64,000 nt of DNA from Alopecurus myosuroides (Eukaryota; Streptophyta; Magnoliopsida; Poales; Poaceae). Below are positions 46,112-57,342 of the stretch, piece after piece. Positions within the stretch are counted from its first letter, which is position 1, and each line of letters begins with the position of its first letter. Location: positions 273,265,349-273,329,348 of the forward strand of contig CM054062.1 of assembly GCA_028641055.1 (NCBI GenBank), given 5' to 3'. The notes below the pieces were generated by a model, which was given only the letters and a program-made list of their open reading frames with translations, made no database searches and was not told the origin of the DNA. The position numbers and the translations under genes are program-made.

Positions 46112-47689
46112 CGTGTTATCCCCTTTTTTATCTCCTTAAGGCCATTCTTTTATATAGTTAGTCCAAGAACACAGCAAATAAACATGAATCCTTCCCTCAC
46201 ATTCATACCCCAGATTCTCAATCAAACTCTCTATGACAGATGGATTCCCATTGTCTTTGTCACAATAATCAAACCATACACGTCAACCTTGACTGTACTC
46301 CCTATATTTTCCACTCCCAAGAAAATAACCACAATGATAAACAATCACAGAGAAATGGTAATGCTGGTTACCTATCAGTAATCACAACATTCAACCAACC
46401 GAGGCCATTTTTCTTGCATTACATAGCTTTAAACATACATCTTTCAACCAATAATGCCTCACACATTTTATACAATTCATATCACTGCACAATAATCATA
46501 AAAAAAATCCAATTTTAAGCAGAAATTGAATTACATAATTGCACAATATTCAGATAAATTCACATCTCAGCTTAATTGAGTTAACTGGCACTCCCAAAAT
46601 CACCAACGCCCCCATATGTACAGCATGCATCTTTCAGTCACTAGATTTGAGATTATTCCTCATGTGTACAGCTGACGAATCACACTAGAACCATACAAAA
46701 ATCCCCCAAAATCTAAAACCCTACCAAACCCCAACTCTGCTTTCGAAACCTAACTAAACTGCCAAAAAATTGTAGCATGACCACACCGTGTAGGAGGCGA
46801 AGCTTCAACAACCACGCCCACGCCGCCTATCGACACCCGAGAAAGAGGCAAGAGAGAGAGAGAGGGAGAGAGCAAACCGAGCGGAACTAACCGTACAGAG
46901 GCGGCAAACCTTCCTCCAACAGCCACTCTAGAACTAGCCTTCTCCGAGTAGGTAACAACACCGATGGCAGGGGTCCAAATCTTCCGCCGCCGACATGTCG
47001 CCGCTGCGGATCACCCACCGCACTCTCCTCTTCCGCAACGAAGACGATCACCACGACAACATCGAGGGGTGCGGAGTGATAAATTCCCAGGTGCATATAC
47101 GGTCGGAAACGGGGGTGCAGATGAAAAAAAGACCACATCCGACAATTTTGAAAAGACCCCCCCCCCCCCCCGCCACCTCCACATGTGCTTGTACGTGTCT
47201 GCTCAGCGACACACTGTCTAGCCAAACAGCATCCAAGTGGAAACATACATACAATACATGGTACAAATACCTATACGGTGACCCGAGTGAACCCCTTTCG
47301 CAACCTCAGTGATTGTATTTTGGGTATTCTGAAGATCGGTTACTAAAGTGAGCCGAACACGCAACTTTAGTAATCACGAGTAATTTTTTCTCTTAGAGTA
47401 TTGATCAAAACACCTGCGAAGACGTGACTAATACCTCTGATCCCTATGGTCATCGGAGTAAAAAGACATGTGCCCGCTCAATGCAACAGGGACTTGGATT
47501 AAGGGCATTGAGATGTAGTAATTGGCAAGAACAAGTGTGTATGATGTGTGGTGTGCTGGATGACTCACATAGAAACAAAAATTCTGGGTGATTTTCAAAA
47601 TTTACTTCAGAAAGAAATCTGATAATAAAACATGACACTTTCTAATCCGAAGTTTAGAAATGAAAGGCTTTCTCGCTAAATTTACTGGC
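46112..47689. other. 5' flank of the MULE and low-complexity sequence
   Basis: No gene supported. 46840-46880 is a GA-rich simple repeat, 46890-47075 is GC-rich and could be a captured exon or leader, and 47155-47171 is a long C run that makes glycine-rich shadow ORFs on the minus strand. A MULE terminus may lie near 47080, but I found no matching inverted copy on the other side. Confidence 0.35.
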
Positions 47690-48540
47690 ATGGGATCGTA
47701 ATTTTATGTCTACCTTTTGTCTTTTTAAATATTGGACCTTCTGTGTCTCAGCTACTGTTTGTAAGACTAGGTGCTTTCTTTATGAAGCAGGGCAGCTATG
47801 CCTTTTCTCTAAAAATATATTGACTCGGTTATGAAAATGGTCACTGTTGGTAAATTTGGAGTCAAAGTCAATGGAAAATTTGGCCCATGTTTCTCTACTT
47901 ATCAAGGTCTAAGTCAAGGTGACCCTCTTTCACTCATGCTCTTTGACATTGTTGTAGATGCTTTGGCCATCTTAATTGACAAGGCACAAAATCATGGATG
48001 GTTAGTTGCGTTATCCACATAATTGATTGAACAAAGTGTGTCCATTATGCAGTATGCAAACGACATAATCTAATTGTTCGACGATAACCAAGTATTAGGA
48101 ATCTCAAAAGACTCTCATTATCTTTTTAAATAAATGTGAGGTCTCAAAATGATTTTTCACAACAGTGACATTTACTGCATTGGGCTTGCTAAAGATAACG
48201 CCTCTTTCTTTTCTAGAAAACTTCTAATGAATTATTTACGGGTGCCACTTGATAAGAAAATAATTATGTTAAATTGGGGGGGGGGGGGAGGGGAGGGGCT
48301 GAGTTTTGGCAACCGAAAATGGTGAAAATTGGGGAGAGAGCCATTCTTACAAATTCCTCATTATTCAGTGTCCCGTCATACATGCTCTCTTTTTTCGGGT
48401 GCTTGTGGGTTGTGGTGTTGGAAATAACTTTTTGTGGAGCGGGGATAAAGAAAAGAGAAAAGTATCCCTAAAAAAAGAGAAAATTAACGTGTCTTCCAAA
48501 CCAACAAGGGTGTATGAGGATATTTGAATTTGAGGTTATG
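47690..48540 (+). pseudogene. LINE reverse transcriptase relic
   Basis: Plus strand. The frame at 47831-48022 shows the non-LTR RT block GLSQGDPLSLMLFDIVVDALA. Downstream pieces resemble the catalytic region with YAND in place of YADD (about 48050), then NNFLWSGDKEKRKVSL (about 48420-48470), typical of LINE ORF2 after the RT. Stops and a G run break it. Decayed continuation may reach about 48800. Confidence 0.75.
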
Positions 48541-48841
48541 AATGTTTCAGTTTTTCCCAAGTGAATCTAGAAATTGTTTAATGAAACATGACACACTGGT
48601 AATAGATTTTACATGGCAAGTAACTGCAAAATCAAAACCTTTTCCAGGTGGATGTGAGACCTAGGGACTCACTTCACCTCTTCTAGCCTTCCTATCGGGT
48701 CTAGGTGGGTAAAGGGAACAAAATGAGTTTCAAGGAGGATCGATGGTAATAGTTTTTCCACAAGATTTCCCAGATTATTTATAGTCTCAATCAATAGGAA
48801 TATTTATGTTGACAAGGTGTTGAATGGTAGCATCAACACTA

Positions 48842-48923
48842 CTCCCTCCATCTACTTTTATAAGACACACTTCTTACTATTGAAATGTTAAGAAGTGTGT
48901 CTTATAAAAGTGGACGGAGCGAG
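48842..48923. mobile_element. Stowaway MITE
   Basis: 82 bp, starting CTCCCTCCATCTACTTTTAT and ending in its imperfect inverse, with TA on both sides (48840-48841 and 48924-48925). The two halves fold into one long hairpin. Confidence 0.92.
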
Positions 48924-49046
48924 TATGATATTTAGGAGAGGTTTAGTTAGGACTTTTAGGGACCCGTTGCTACAACTGCACCAACTTCTAATGGATGTGG
49001 AGTTAAATGAGTAATTTGACTGACATATGAGGAAACTTACTAATTC

Positions 49047-49320
49047 TTTTTTTTTGAGAAACACAGTACAAACGCAAGCGCTCACATATACGCGCACACA
49101 CTCACCCCTATGAACGCACACACGCACACCCTACCCCTATGAGCACCTCCGAGAGACTGAGCCGGCGGGTCTTGAGATTGACGAAGTCACCACAGGCGCC
49201 TCGCTGTCGACGGGAACGTCGCCTCCCACTGAAAGAATATTCCGCCTAAATGCGACACACAGTTGTCAAACCTGGGGTTTGAACTCTGGTGGGCTGGGGG
49301 TACAACCACCCTTCTATGAA
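49047..49320 (-). mobile_element. SINE-like retroposon
   Basis: Minus strand. A poly(T) run at 49047-49055 is the A tail of a minus-strand unit. A Pol III B-box-like AGTTCAAACC is at about 49274-49286 on the minus strand, near the presumed 5' end, and a GT-rich region precedes the tail. It resembles a tRNA-derived cereal SINE (Au-like, from memory). No clean target duplication seen; the right end is approximate. Confidence 0.55.
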
Positions 49321-49746
49321 CTTTTTAATGTCAAATCCTTGTACACTGCAATGCAATTTTGTAGGACTGTCACTTAATTACAAGTTCATTCAGAAAGTAA
49401 TCTAAGAGCCAAGACATTCATATGGTTGATGATTAAATCATCTTAACCAGATATGTCCTGCTTGATAGGTGATGAAAGTATGAAGCTAAGTACTTTACTG
49501 AGCTATCTATTATACGACCTGCTATGTATCGGTCCGCTAAAGATGTTTTACACTAGTTTATATTTGGCATATGGAGCTTAAACGGGTCATCAAGGTTGCT
49601 AACAGGCCATACCTGTTTTGGCATAGCCATGACTTGGTCGGACCGAAATGCCAAAATGGATCAAATCTGATTCTGGGCTGAATTTAAGCAGAAACAGTTC
49701 TAGGCCGCTAACGGGCCACAACCAAATTGCACTTATTTTTCACATA

Positions 49747-49839
49747 CTACCTACTATACGGAATTAGTGTCGTTACTTACATAGGAATTTATACTAGTCT
49801 AGTATAGTTTTCACGACATTTAATTCGGACTGGAGGGAG
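49747..49839. mobile_element. Degenerate Stowaway-type MITE
   Basis: 93 bp with imperfect inverted ends (CTACCTACTATACGGAATTA against the inverse of TAATTCGGACTGGAGGGAG), flanked by TA at 49745-49746 and 49840-49841. Confidence 0.75.
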
Positions 49840-50440
49840 TAATTTACCACGGATTTTATGAACTGGGTATATTGATCTGCCACACAACTATTACCACGGT
49901 TGACACTTGTTGTAAATGCTTTAGCTCAAAAAAAAAAACTTGTTGTAACTGCTTTAGCAAAAAAAAAAACTTCACCACGGTAGACACTTTTTTTTTGCGG
50001 GTCACGGTAGACACTTGTTGTAAGGGCATCTCCAGACGCCCCCCCCCCCCCCCCGAGCCCCCCAAGCGGCCCTTTTAGCGCCGGCGGAACCAAAAAGCGC
50101 TGTTTTTTGCACCAGCCGGCCCCCAGAAGCCCAAATTGCGCCGTTTCGGCGCTATTTCGCGCCGCTGCACCCAGGCGAAACCCAGCCGGCTGGGTTCGGC
50201 TTGGGGGGGCGAAATGGCGGGGCAGCCCACGCAGGCCAGCGCTGTCAGCGACGCGTGGGAAAACCGCGGGAACAGAAACCTCCGCCCGTGAGCTTCTTCT
50301 CGGCTCCCGCGTCGGTCAAAAGTTGCCGGCGTTTATGGCGTGGCGGGCGGCTAGTGCATGCGCCCGTTCAAAGGCTGCCGGAGTAATGGCGTGGCGGGCG
50401 GCAGCGACGGCACGCGGCGCAGTAAATGCCCCGCCGGGGC

Positions 50441-50449
50441 TACAAAAGG
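50441..50449 (+). promoter_or_regulatory. TATA-like box of the Harbinger-borne gene
   Basis: CTACAAAAGGCC about 98 bp before the chosen ATG, in a GC-rich setting. Confidence 0.45.
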
Positions 50450-50538
50450 CCCCTCGCCGCTCGCCGCTCTCCCCATTCTCCCCCTCGCCGCTCCGATCTC
50501 CCCGAGCTCTCATGCACCCCTCTCGCCGTTCCCCGGAG

Positions 50539-51684
50539 ATGTCGAGCTACGACGAAGCTGCCGCCGCCAACGGCTGGCGCCGCCGCCACCTCCGCAAGCA
50601 CGAGGCCTGGGCGCTGTATCGGGCGGGGTATCCGTGCCCGCCCGATATGCGCGTCCCAAGCTCCGCCGCCGGGCAACCATGGTGGCAGCTCAACGTGGGT
50701 GGGGTCCCCGTGCCACCCATCCCCTCCAGCGACGCGGAGTTCTGGCAAGCCATCGACGAGGTCCGTCGAGGGCTGACGCCGGACCAGGCCGCGCAGCTGC
50801 GATGGAGGGCGCACGGCAACGACGCCTTCTGGTGGCAGTACCTCCAGCGCCGCCACGACGAGGACATCGGCGCCGTGGGCGACAATGGCCCTATCGAGGC
50901 TCGTGCCAACGGCATCAGCCGCAAGCGGTGGTGGGGAGGCGAGCACCGTACGCTCGAGTGGGTGCTCGACTACATCCAAGCCGGCAACGAGCCCCGGCTG
51001 CAGATGCCGCCCTGCCGGCACCCCTCGTGGACACCGCGGCGGATGGGCGTGTCCTCGTCGGCCACCTCCTCTTCCTCCGACGCGGCCTCCCTTTCCCTCA
51101 CCCCTCCTCTCCTCAACTCCGGGCGTCCTGCCCCCAGGCGCAGCAGCGGCACCCTGCGAATCGGCGAGCCGCGCCAGCGACCCGCCGCAGACTTCGAGCG
51201 CGTCGTGCGCCCGAAGACGGAGGCGGTGGAGGGCGACGAGGACGAGTGGCCTGACATGAAGGCCGCGGAGGAGCTCTCACTGAACACCCTCCAGCCGGTC
51301 CCCGACAACGTCGCCGCCGACTGGAGTCTGCACGAGAGCACCCAGGAGGAGTTGGAGCTCCAGCGCCCGTTCCTCGCCGAGGCGGAGCAGCTGAAGGCAC
51401 AACGCCAGCAGGAAGCCGCTGCCAATGCGGCCCGCCGCCGCGTCCCTCCCCCTCCGCAGCCGAAGGAGGTTCCCTACGTCGTCCTCGACCTCGACAGCGA
51501 GGACGAAGCGGAGTTCCAGCGCGCCCTGGCGGTGAGCAGGTGGGGTGACGCCGGCGCAGCCCCGAGCGACCCGCATTGCGGCGACCCCGGCGCAGGCACG
51601 AGCAGGTGGTACGCCGATGGCTCGGACGACGACGACGACTACGACTACAGCCAGGCGATCGCGGCGAGCCTCGGCCTACAGTAG
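50539..51684 (+). CDS. Uncharacterised protein carried by the Harbinger-like element
   Basis: 381 codons from ATG 50539. The frame is open upstream, but the earlier ATG at 50512 is only nine codons away and the TATA lies just before. GC-rich throughout. The N-terminus is WRRRHLRKHEAWALYRAGYPCP. Tryptophan-rich blocks follow (QPWWQLNVGG, DAFWWQYLQRRHD, KRWWGGEHRTLEWVLDYI, about residues 55-160). Then come a serine/proline linker, an acidic region with EDEAEFQRALAVSR (about residue 330, a UIM-like helix) and an Asp-rich tail. I recall such proteins as a repeated hypothetical family in wheat-like genomes; function unknown. No stops or frameshifts. Confidence 0.6.
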   Translation: MSSYDEAAAANGWRRRHLRKHEAWALYRAGYPCPPDMRVPSSAAGQPWWQLNVGGVPVPPIPSSDAEFWQAIDEVRRGLTPDQAAQLRWRAHGNDAFWWQYLQRRHDEDIGAVGDNGPIEARANGISRKRWWGGEHRTLEWVLDYIQAGNEPRLQMPPCRHPSWTPRRMGVSSSATSSSSDAASLSLTPPLLNSGRPAPRRSSGTLRIGEPRQRPAADFERVVRPKTEAVEGDEDEWPDMKAAEELSLNTLQPVPDNVAADWSLHESTQEELELQRPFLAEAEQLKAQRQQEAAANAARRRVPPPPQPKEVPYVVLDLDSEDEAEFQRALAVSRWGDAGAAPSDPHCGDPGAGTSRWYADGSDDDDDYDYSQAIAASLGLQ

Positions 51685-52430
51685 ACGTAGTTTTAGGGCT
51701 TCTATGTTTTTTTTTTATGTTTTTAGTTAAATTTCTGTCAAAATATCGTCGAATCTATAAATTTGCGTCAAATCTATGAATTTATTAATTTGGGCCGAGT
51801 CTTGGGCTGGAGTGCGACTGGAAACCGTGCCCCCCCCCCCCCCCCACCAGGTTTCAGATTACCGCTGTTTGGCGCCGCGGCGGCACCAAAACAGCGGCGT
51901 TTTGGGCCCTGGGGGCGACATGGCCGGAGATGCGCTTTAGCAAAAAAAGAAAAAAAAAACCTCTACCCCACTTGGCCACTTGTTGATAAGTTCAAGAAAG
52001 ATGTATCAAGAGAAGGAGTACAGTACAAAAGTAACAAAACTCAAAGAGCGTTGGCCACTTGGACAGCCACTTGGCAATACAGCCTTTCCCAGAAACTTGG
52101 GCGCGTGCCGGAGGAGGTTTCGGTGTCGCGAGGGAGCGTACATGGTGGTGTGGATGTGTGGGAGCGCCCGCGGCCACACAGACGTTCGCGTAGCCGTAGG
52201 CGCGTTTACGCGGCAGCGCTGCTGGTCGCGGCACAATCGATCTTTCGCGAAGGAAGCTGGAAACCGGGGTTGGGGTCTCTCCGGTTTGCCCCAAGAGGAA
52301 AGGGAAAGGGCGGAGGAAAACGGTAGGTTCAGTGCACCTCTCCGCGTGTGAGCTGAGCCGAGCTGTCGACGACGCGGCCTTATCTCATCCTTCCCGCGAA
52401 TTTTGGAGCCTCACTAGTCACTACCCCTCT

Positions 52431-52440
52431 CCTACTTAAG
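52431..52440 (+). promoter_or_regulatory. Core promoter of the ERF gene (weak TATA)
   Basis: CCTACTTAAGAG about 130 bp upstream of the ATG, followed by a leader rich in CAAGCA/AAGAGCA with no upstream ATG. Position inferred; no other TATA-like sequence lies closer. Confidence 0.4.
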
Positions 52441-52565
52441 AGCGCCTCAACCCATCCTTCATTCCCCAGCCAAGCACGCAAAGCACTAGCCAAGAAGAGC
52501 AACGCAGAGCTAGCAAAGATTTCTTTACAGGAGCAGACCATTTTGAGCAGAGAAAGAAAGCGAAG

Positions 52566-53513
52566 ATGTGTGGTGGCGCGATCCTTGCCGAGCTCATCCC
52601 GACCGCGCCGGCGCGGCGCGTCACGGCGGCCCACCTCAAGGGAGCCAAGCAGCACAGGGCCGGCACCGACGACTTCGAGGCGGCGTTCCGGGTGTTTGAG
52701 GAGGACTCCGAGGTCGAGGATGACGTGATGGTGATCGAGGAGGAGGTGGCCGAGAGCAAGCCCTTCGCGTTCCGCGCTTCCTCCGACAAGCCGTCTCAGC
52801 AGGAGCAGGCGGTGCTCGGGCGCCGCAGGAAACCCTCGCAGTACAGGGGCGTGCGGCGCCGTCCGTGGGGCAAGTGGGCAGCGGAGATCCGCGACCCCGT
52901 CAAGGGCGTCCGGGTCTGGCTCGGCACCTTCCCCTCCGCGGAGGCCGCCGCGCTCGCCTACGACGACGCCGCGCGCGGCATCCGCGGCTCCAAGGCCAGG
53001 CTCAACTTCCCCTCCGCGACCGCCGCTCCTAGCAACCGCAAGCGGGGCCGCCCCGACGCCGAAGCGGCTCCCGCTGCCAAGGCCGCACCGCTCGTCATCC
53101 TCATCGACGACGAGGAAGAGGACGCCGCCGTGCACGCGCCGTCCTTCGTCAACCACGAAGCCGAGAGCTCCGAGTCCAGCGGCGCGCTGCCGGACTTCTC
53201 GTGGCAGGGCATGTCCGCGTTCGACGAGGCCGCGGCGCACCCCGCCGTGCCCGCCCCGGACGTCGAGATCGAGAAGCTCGCGAAGCGGCAGAGGACGGAG
53301 GACACCGCCGACGAGGGCGTGTCGGCTCAGGCCTCAGACTCGGACTCCGATGCGCTGTTCGACGCTCTCCTCTTCTCCGAGCAGTTCGGCTTCTTCGACG
53401 GCGGCGCCTACGAGTCCCTCGACAGCCTCTTCAGCGCGGACGCCGTGCAGAACAACGGCCTCTGGAGCTTCGACGACGACTGCCTCGTCAACGGGTGCAG
53501 CTTGTCCTTTTAG
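52566..53513 (+). CDS. Group VII ethylene response factor (AP2/ERF), N-degron type
   Basis: 315 codons, no intron, intact. It begins [10 protein letters not shown], the group VII signature. In this family the Met is removed and Cys2 is oxidised by plant cysteine oxidases, then arginylated and degraded by the PRT6 route, so the protein is stable only under low oxygen or low NO (established for the family, inferred here). One AP2 domain at residues 93-149 ([18 protein letters not shown] to LNFP) with the ERF-type WAAEIRD, predicting GCC-box/HRPE-type DNA binding in the nucleus. A basic KRGRP motif at 159-163 may be a nuclear signal. [12 protein letters not shown] (about 205-216) and a Phe/Asp/Ser-rich C-terminus fit activation regions. 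It is the only clear host gene here. Confidence 0.95.
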   Translation: MCGGAILAELIPTAPARRVTAAHLKGAKQHRAGTDDFEAAFRVFEEDSEVEDDVMVIEEEVAESKPFAFRASSDKPSQQEQAVLGRRRKPSQYRGVRRRPWGKWAAEIRDPVKGVRVWLGTFPSAEAAALAYDDAARGIRGSKARLNFPSATAAPSNRKRGRPDAEAAPAAKAAPLVILIDDEEEDAAVHAPSFVNHEAESSESSGALPDFSWQGMSAFDEAAAHPAVPAPDVEIEKLAKRQRTEDTADEGVSAQASDSDSDALFDALLFSEQFGFFDGGAYESLDSLFSADAVQNNGLWSFDDDCLVNGCSLSF

Positions 53514-54999
53514 ATCTTGTTCCGTTGCGTTCGACCGTCCATGTCACGTGATGATGTAAATAGAGTAGCAAGTCTTGTGAAGTCCGTGTGATTTCGCTTC
53601 CTTTGTCGTCGCTTCTTGGATCGGGAGGCGACGATTAGCTGTGTAAGAGTTGGTTGACATCGGTATGGAGATTTTGAGTATGCTTCCACTTCAGTTCCTG
53701 CTTGTTGCTCAATGTCAGCTCGAAATATTCTAGCGACGAATCCATAGCTCCTATGATGAGGCAACTTCTAAGGCAGATTACTTTGGCAACGTGCAGCCTT
53801 GCCGCAGATGACATGTCCACCAGATTTCGGTGCTGACTGTGGTGCTGCATCAGCCTTCATGTGTCCCCTTGAGCAAGCTGCTCGCTGCAGGCTGGCTCAC
53901 AAGACAAAAGCCAAAGGAAGCAACAAATACTGCACGCTTATTATCCCTGCAAGCTATTAACTTCAGAATCACAGTGCTGTATCTGCTTTGATCTCCCCAT
54001 GCTTACAGGTGCCCATGGGTGTTATCGGATAGGATAATTTCTGCACCATATTCGATTCCAAACCGTTAAAAAAAATCCATATCAGTTCTGAAGAAACCCG
54101 TCGGATAATGATATCCGCTCCGAACTTGACAACCTGGATACAATATATGATACGGTATGTAAGATAGCACCCGAATATGGATTATTCGAAAATTAAATAG
54201 GATAATCCAAATAATCCGATTTTCTACCAAATATCTAACATAAGAGAGAACAATTTGGATTTATTGAGTTGCCGATTACGTCCGTTTAACAAAAACTCAA
54301 TTACATAGTAATTGTATGGTAGATTACAATTTGGTTATGTTACTAAGTTATTTAACAAAAAATGGTTGTATGGTTTGATGATATCCTTTTGCATGTACCG
54401 AACCAATTTATTTTATTTCACCCCCAAATTTGCTCCTTCTTCATGCCATATCGCAGGGTTATGACAAGACGGAAACATATCCAACGATAGCCCATACCGT
54501 GCATCAAATCAAAAGGTGCCTGTGTTTGTAGTTCTCCGATTGTCATGGACGCCGGGATGATTCCCTCTTGGTTAAGACGTGAAAATGAACAAATTTGGCC
54601 CGAACTTAAAAGTTCAATGCAAAATAAAATGATTTCAATTTTGTTTTTATAGTCTGACATTTGACATGAAACCTTGCCGACATCATTTTTTCTTCAACCA
54701 AACGAGCTTCATATAAAGAAATCGCCGTACCAAACAGAAACCAAGAAAGATAAAAAAGGAAAACAGGTACCCGTGACCTAAACATCAACGCCCACACATG
54801 TGTTGTGTCACTATTGAAAAACAAACTTGCAGCTCAAAACAGAACACTTCATATTACAAGTTTATTGCAAGCACCAAGAAAGTAGCCAAAAGACATCCAG
54901 CCTAAAAAGCATCTGTTCATCAATCTTGTTGGAGTTTTCACCCAACCATGTGATATGGAGTATGCTTCCCTCATCACCGATTGGATTCTTTCCACCCCA
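53514..54999. other. 3' UTR of the ERF gene and intergenic sequence
   Basis: The 3' UTR probably covers 53514 to about 53720. The rest is AT-rich with no supported gene. 54020-54240 carries repeated GGATAAT / ATAATCC words, perhaps a worn DNA element. Short ORFs lack domains. Confidence 0.5.
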
Positions 55000-56170
55000 G
55001 CTTCAAAAAAAATCCGTCCTTAGCTTTCCTGCAAAATAGCCTAGCCAGTTCATGTTAGCTTTCCATTAAGAATAGCACACAAACGATATATTACAGTAGT
55101 ACAGTCAAATCAGAAAATTTACGATTAAAGCTAGCATCATTTTTGTCTTCCAAACCGTCTAACACACATCATCCCTCCCCCACCCCCACCCCCACCCCAA
55201 CGAGCATAAGCTTGCATTGTGACACTAGAAATAATTCAAGCTAATCTTCCACTAAGTGAGTAGTTCCATCAGGTCTGACCAAGTCCAAGGTACATACCAC
55301 TATCTCGCAGATAAATTTTGATAAGGAGCAATGAATTAGCAGGTGGTCCACCTTGTCATCATGACCACAAAAGTGGCAATGTTTGTTTCTAGACCATTCC
55401 CTATGAGTCGGGTTATCCTTGGTTAGGCAGTTATATATCATGAGACAGATAAAAACTTTGAACTTCAGAGGTATATTAATCTTTCACATGAACCTCCATG
55501 TAGAAAAACACCACCAGATCTCAATTGAATATACACATCTTTCAACTTAAACTTGTACGTCCTCCCAATGGTCCACTGAACCCTGTCAGGTTCATCAAAA
55601 AGCTGAACAACAACCACCAAATCAATCAAATTGCCAAATTGACCGCCAACTCTTCACAGAGAGTTCTGCTATATCTCAAGCAACTCTGTCCATCCATCTT
55701 CACGTTACTCACAGTAATTGTTTTATTGAATGAGAGATTGTATATCCCGGGGTATTGGTACAAAGATGAATCATTCACCCATCAATCCACCCCAAAAATA
55801 ATTTTCTCTCCATTATGCATATCTCTCTTGGCAAACTGTTATAAGGTATTATTAACCCTCATGAAGCTCTCACACAAGTGACAACATTCAACACCAGCAC
55901 AAACTTGTGAGAGAACGTTGTTTTGCAAATATTTCTTAATAACAAGTTGCTTCCATGTTCTCTCTATGTTCTCTAACTTCCACGACCACTTGCACAAAAG
56001 ACTGATGTTTATTGTTTCCAAATCTGGGACACCAAGACCTCCACAAAAGACTTATGTTTTTGAAAATCTCACTATATTTATTTCCCCAAGAATTGGTATC
56101 ACCCACGCATTAAAATTTCACTTTCATGAAAATTTATCTTCAAAGCAAAAAAGTTGTTCAAACATGTACA
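55000..56170 (-). pseudogene. LINE ORF2 C-terminal relic
   Basis: Minus strand. From 56060 down: GGLGVPDLETINISLLCKWSWKLEN (split over frames), the segment RTWKQLVIKKYLQNNV, and at 55441-55241 the zinc-finger part HCHFCGHDDKVDHLLIHCSLSKFI, typical of the zf-RVT end of plant LINE ORF2. Stops and frameshifts throughout. It is a separate copy from the plus-strand relic at 47690. Confidence 0.75.
55177..55198 (-). repeat. C-rich tract, G-quadruplex motif on the minus strand
   Basis: Four C runs of 5, 5, 5 and 4 separated by single A residues. On the minus strand this is four G runs with one-base loops. Confidence 0.85.
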
Positions 56171-56249
56171 AGATAAACTGTGTTTCCTAGAATTTCTAGG
56201 TTATCTTCAAATAGCAGAATTGTTATATGCATATTGTAAGATAGCAAGC

Positions 56250-56462
56250 CCCCCATCAACTAGGTGAGGAATTACTGCTACTACTTTACTATTACTGTTG
56301 CTCTCACATCACTGTTGCTAGTACTTCTATAGGTGTGGCTAAATTGACAACTTAGCTACTAAGAGTTATAAGTATTCTTTGACTCTTCTTGTATCGAATC
56401 AATAAATTTAGGTTACACTCCCCTCGAAGATTGTTGTGATCCCCTACACTTGTGGGTTATCA
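56250..56462 (+). repeat. Relic of an element A/E-type LTR (3' end)
   Basis: Plus strand, ending CACTTGTGGGTTATCA. It matches in reverse the first ~210 bp at 8386 onward, with many substitutions. No primer site follows, so it is a truncated scrap. Confidence 0.75.
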
Positions 56463-56885
56463 CCCGAATCTCGGATACGAGTCTAGCGGAAGTCGCCGTG
56501 CCAACTCGCGTCTCGCCTCCTCCAAAATCGGCAGTGCCAACACAGCCTGGCACTGACATAGCCACCCATGGGACTCTCCTCACCAGCCTCCATGCTTCCT
56601 CCAGTGATAACTCTGGTGACACCGTTCTCCGCTTCCCTCGATCCACCATGTGTATGACCCCGAAGCCAATGTAGTGTCAATGTCACCATCCTTAGTACAC
56701 AAGGCACAGCTAATTAAGTATGGAATCCACCACACATGCAACAATACAAGGGAATCCGAGCAAAAGAGGATGTGACACAATACCCCCGTGAGGATTCTGA
56801 TCGCCATGGAGATCGCGCCGCACTGATCCGAGCTCATGCCTACCCTTCTCAGAAGGGACAACGAAGAGCCAACTTTAATGAGTCA
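56463..56885. other. No gene recognised
   Basis: GC-balanced sequence with short ORFs on both strands (for example 56413-56649 minus) that show no domain. It could be internal sequence of the LTR element at 56886-57342. Confidence 0.3.
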
Positions 56886-57342
56886 TGTCACCCCACGTAG
56901 GCTACGACGTGGGAGGCTTCGGTTACAGGATTGCACACTATTTACCCAGCTTCGGATCCCACGGCAGTACTAGAATCCTACGTACTCCTATAACTCAGTA
57001 TATAGAAAATAAGAGTGTGGGTTATAATGAGAGTGAACATATCCCTATGGCTTCCCATAGTCTGGCTTTATATAGACTACCAGACTAGGGCTTACAAGCA
57101 AGAACTAATCGATAATGAGATAGAGTCATAGACTAATCCGACTAATCGCACCCTCTTGTGCTTCAAGGCAACTGGACGTTGGGCCTTCCGTCTTTGACCT
57201 TTCTTAGCTGACAGATCTTCCTTCTTGCGCTTCAGCCAGCTCGGCCGTCTGATAAGGCTGCTAGCCTTACGGCTCATGCGCCACCCTTGCAATCTTGCTT
57301 TTACTCCTTTCTCTAAGGATACCTATTTGATATATCCCAACA
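56886..57342 (-). repeat. Probable LTR (solo or truncated element)
   Basis: 457 bp on the minus strand from TGTTGGGATATATC to ...GGGGTGACA, with a TATATAAAGCC TATA box near 57068-57075 on the minus strand. The flanks AGTCA and GTTCG do not match, so I cannot show a target duplication. Confidence 0.4.

Larger units (their letters stand above)
50023..51936. mobile_element. PIF/Harbinger-like element carrying a gene
   Basis: 1914 bp. The ends are AGGGCATCTCC (left) and AGCGCATCTCC (right, inverted), the same terminal motif as the element at 60625-61792 (GAGCATCTCCACTCG). The flanks are GTA on the left and TTA on the right, close to the 3-bp TWA duplication of Harbinger elements. It carries a promoter-like TATA and a 381-codon ORF but no transposase. 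Runs of C are present near both ends (50041 and 51831). Confidence 0.6.

Noticed and set aside
46887..47266. Glycine/proline-run ORFs
   Set aside because: Caused by the C run at 47155-47171; no conserved motif.
50440..51425. Minus-strand ORFs opposite the Harbinger-borne gene
   Set aside because: GC-rich shadows of the plus-strand frame with low-complexity Arg/Ser/Pro composition.
51763..52351. Plus-strand ORFs just upstream of the ERF gene
   Set aside because: No domain and no continuity with the ERF frame; promoter sequence is the simpler reading.
52380..53240. 286-codon ORF on the minus strand across the ERF gene
   Set aside because: It mirrors the GC-rich ERF coding frame, has no domain, and covers its promoter and AP2 region; a shadow.
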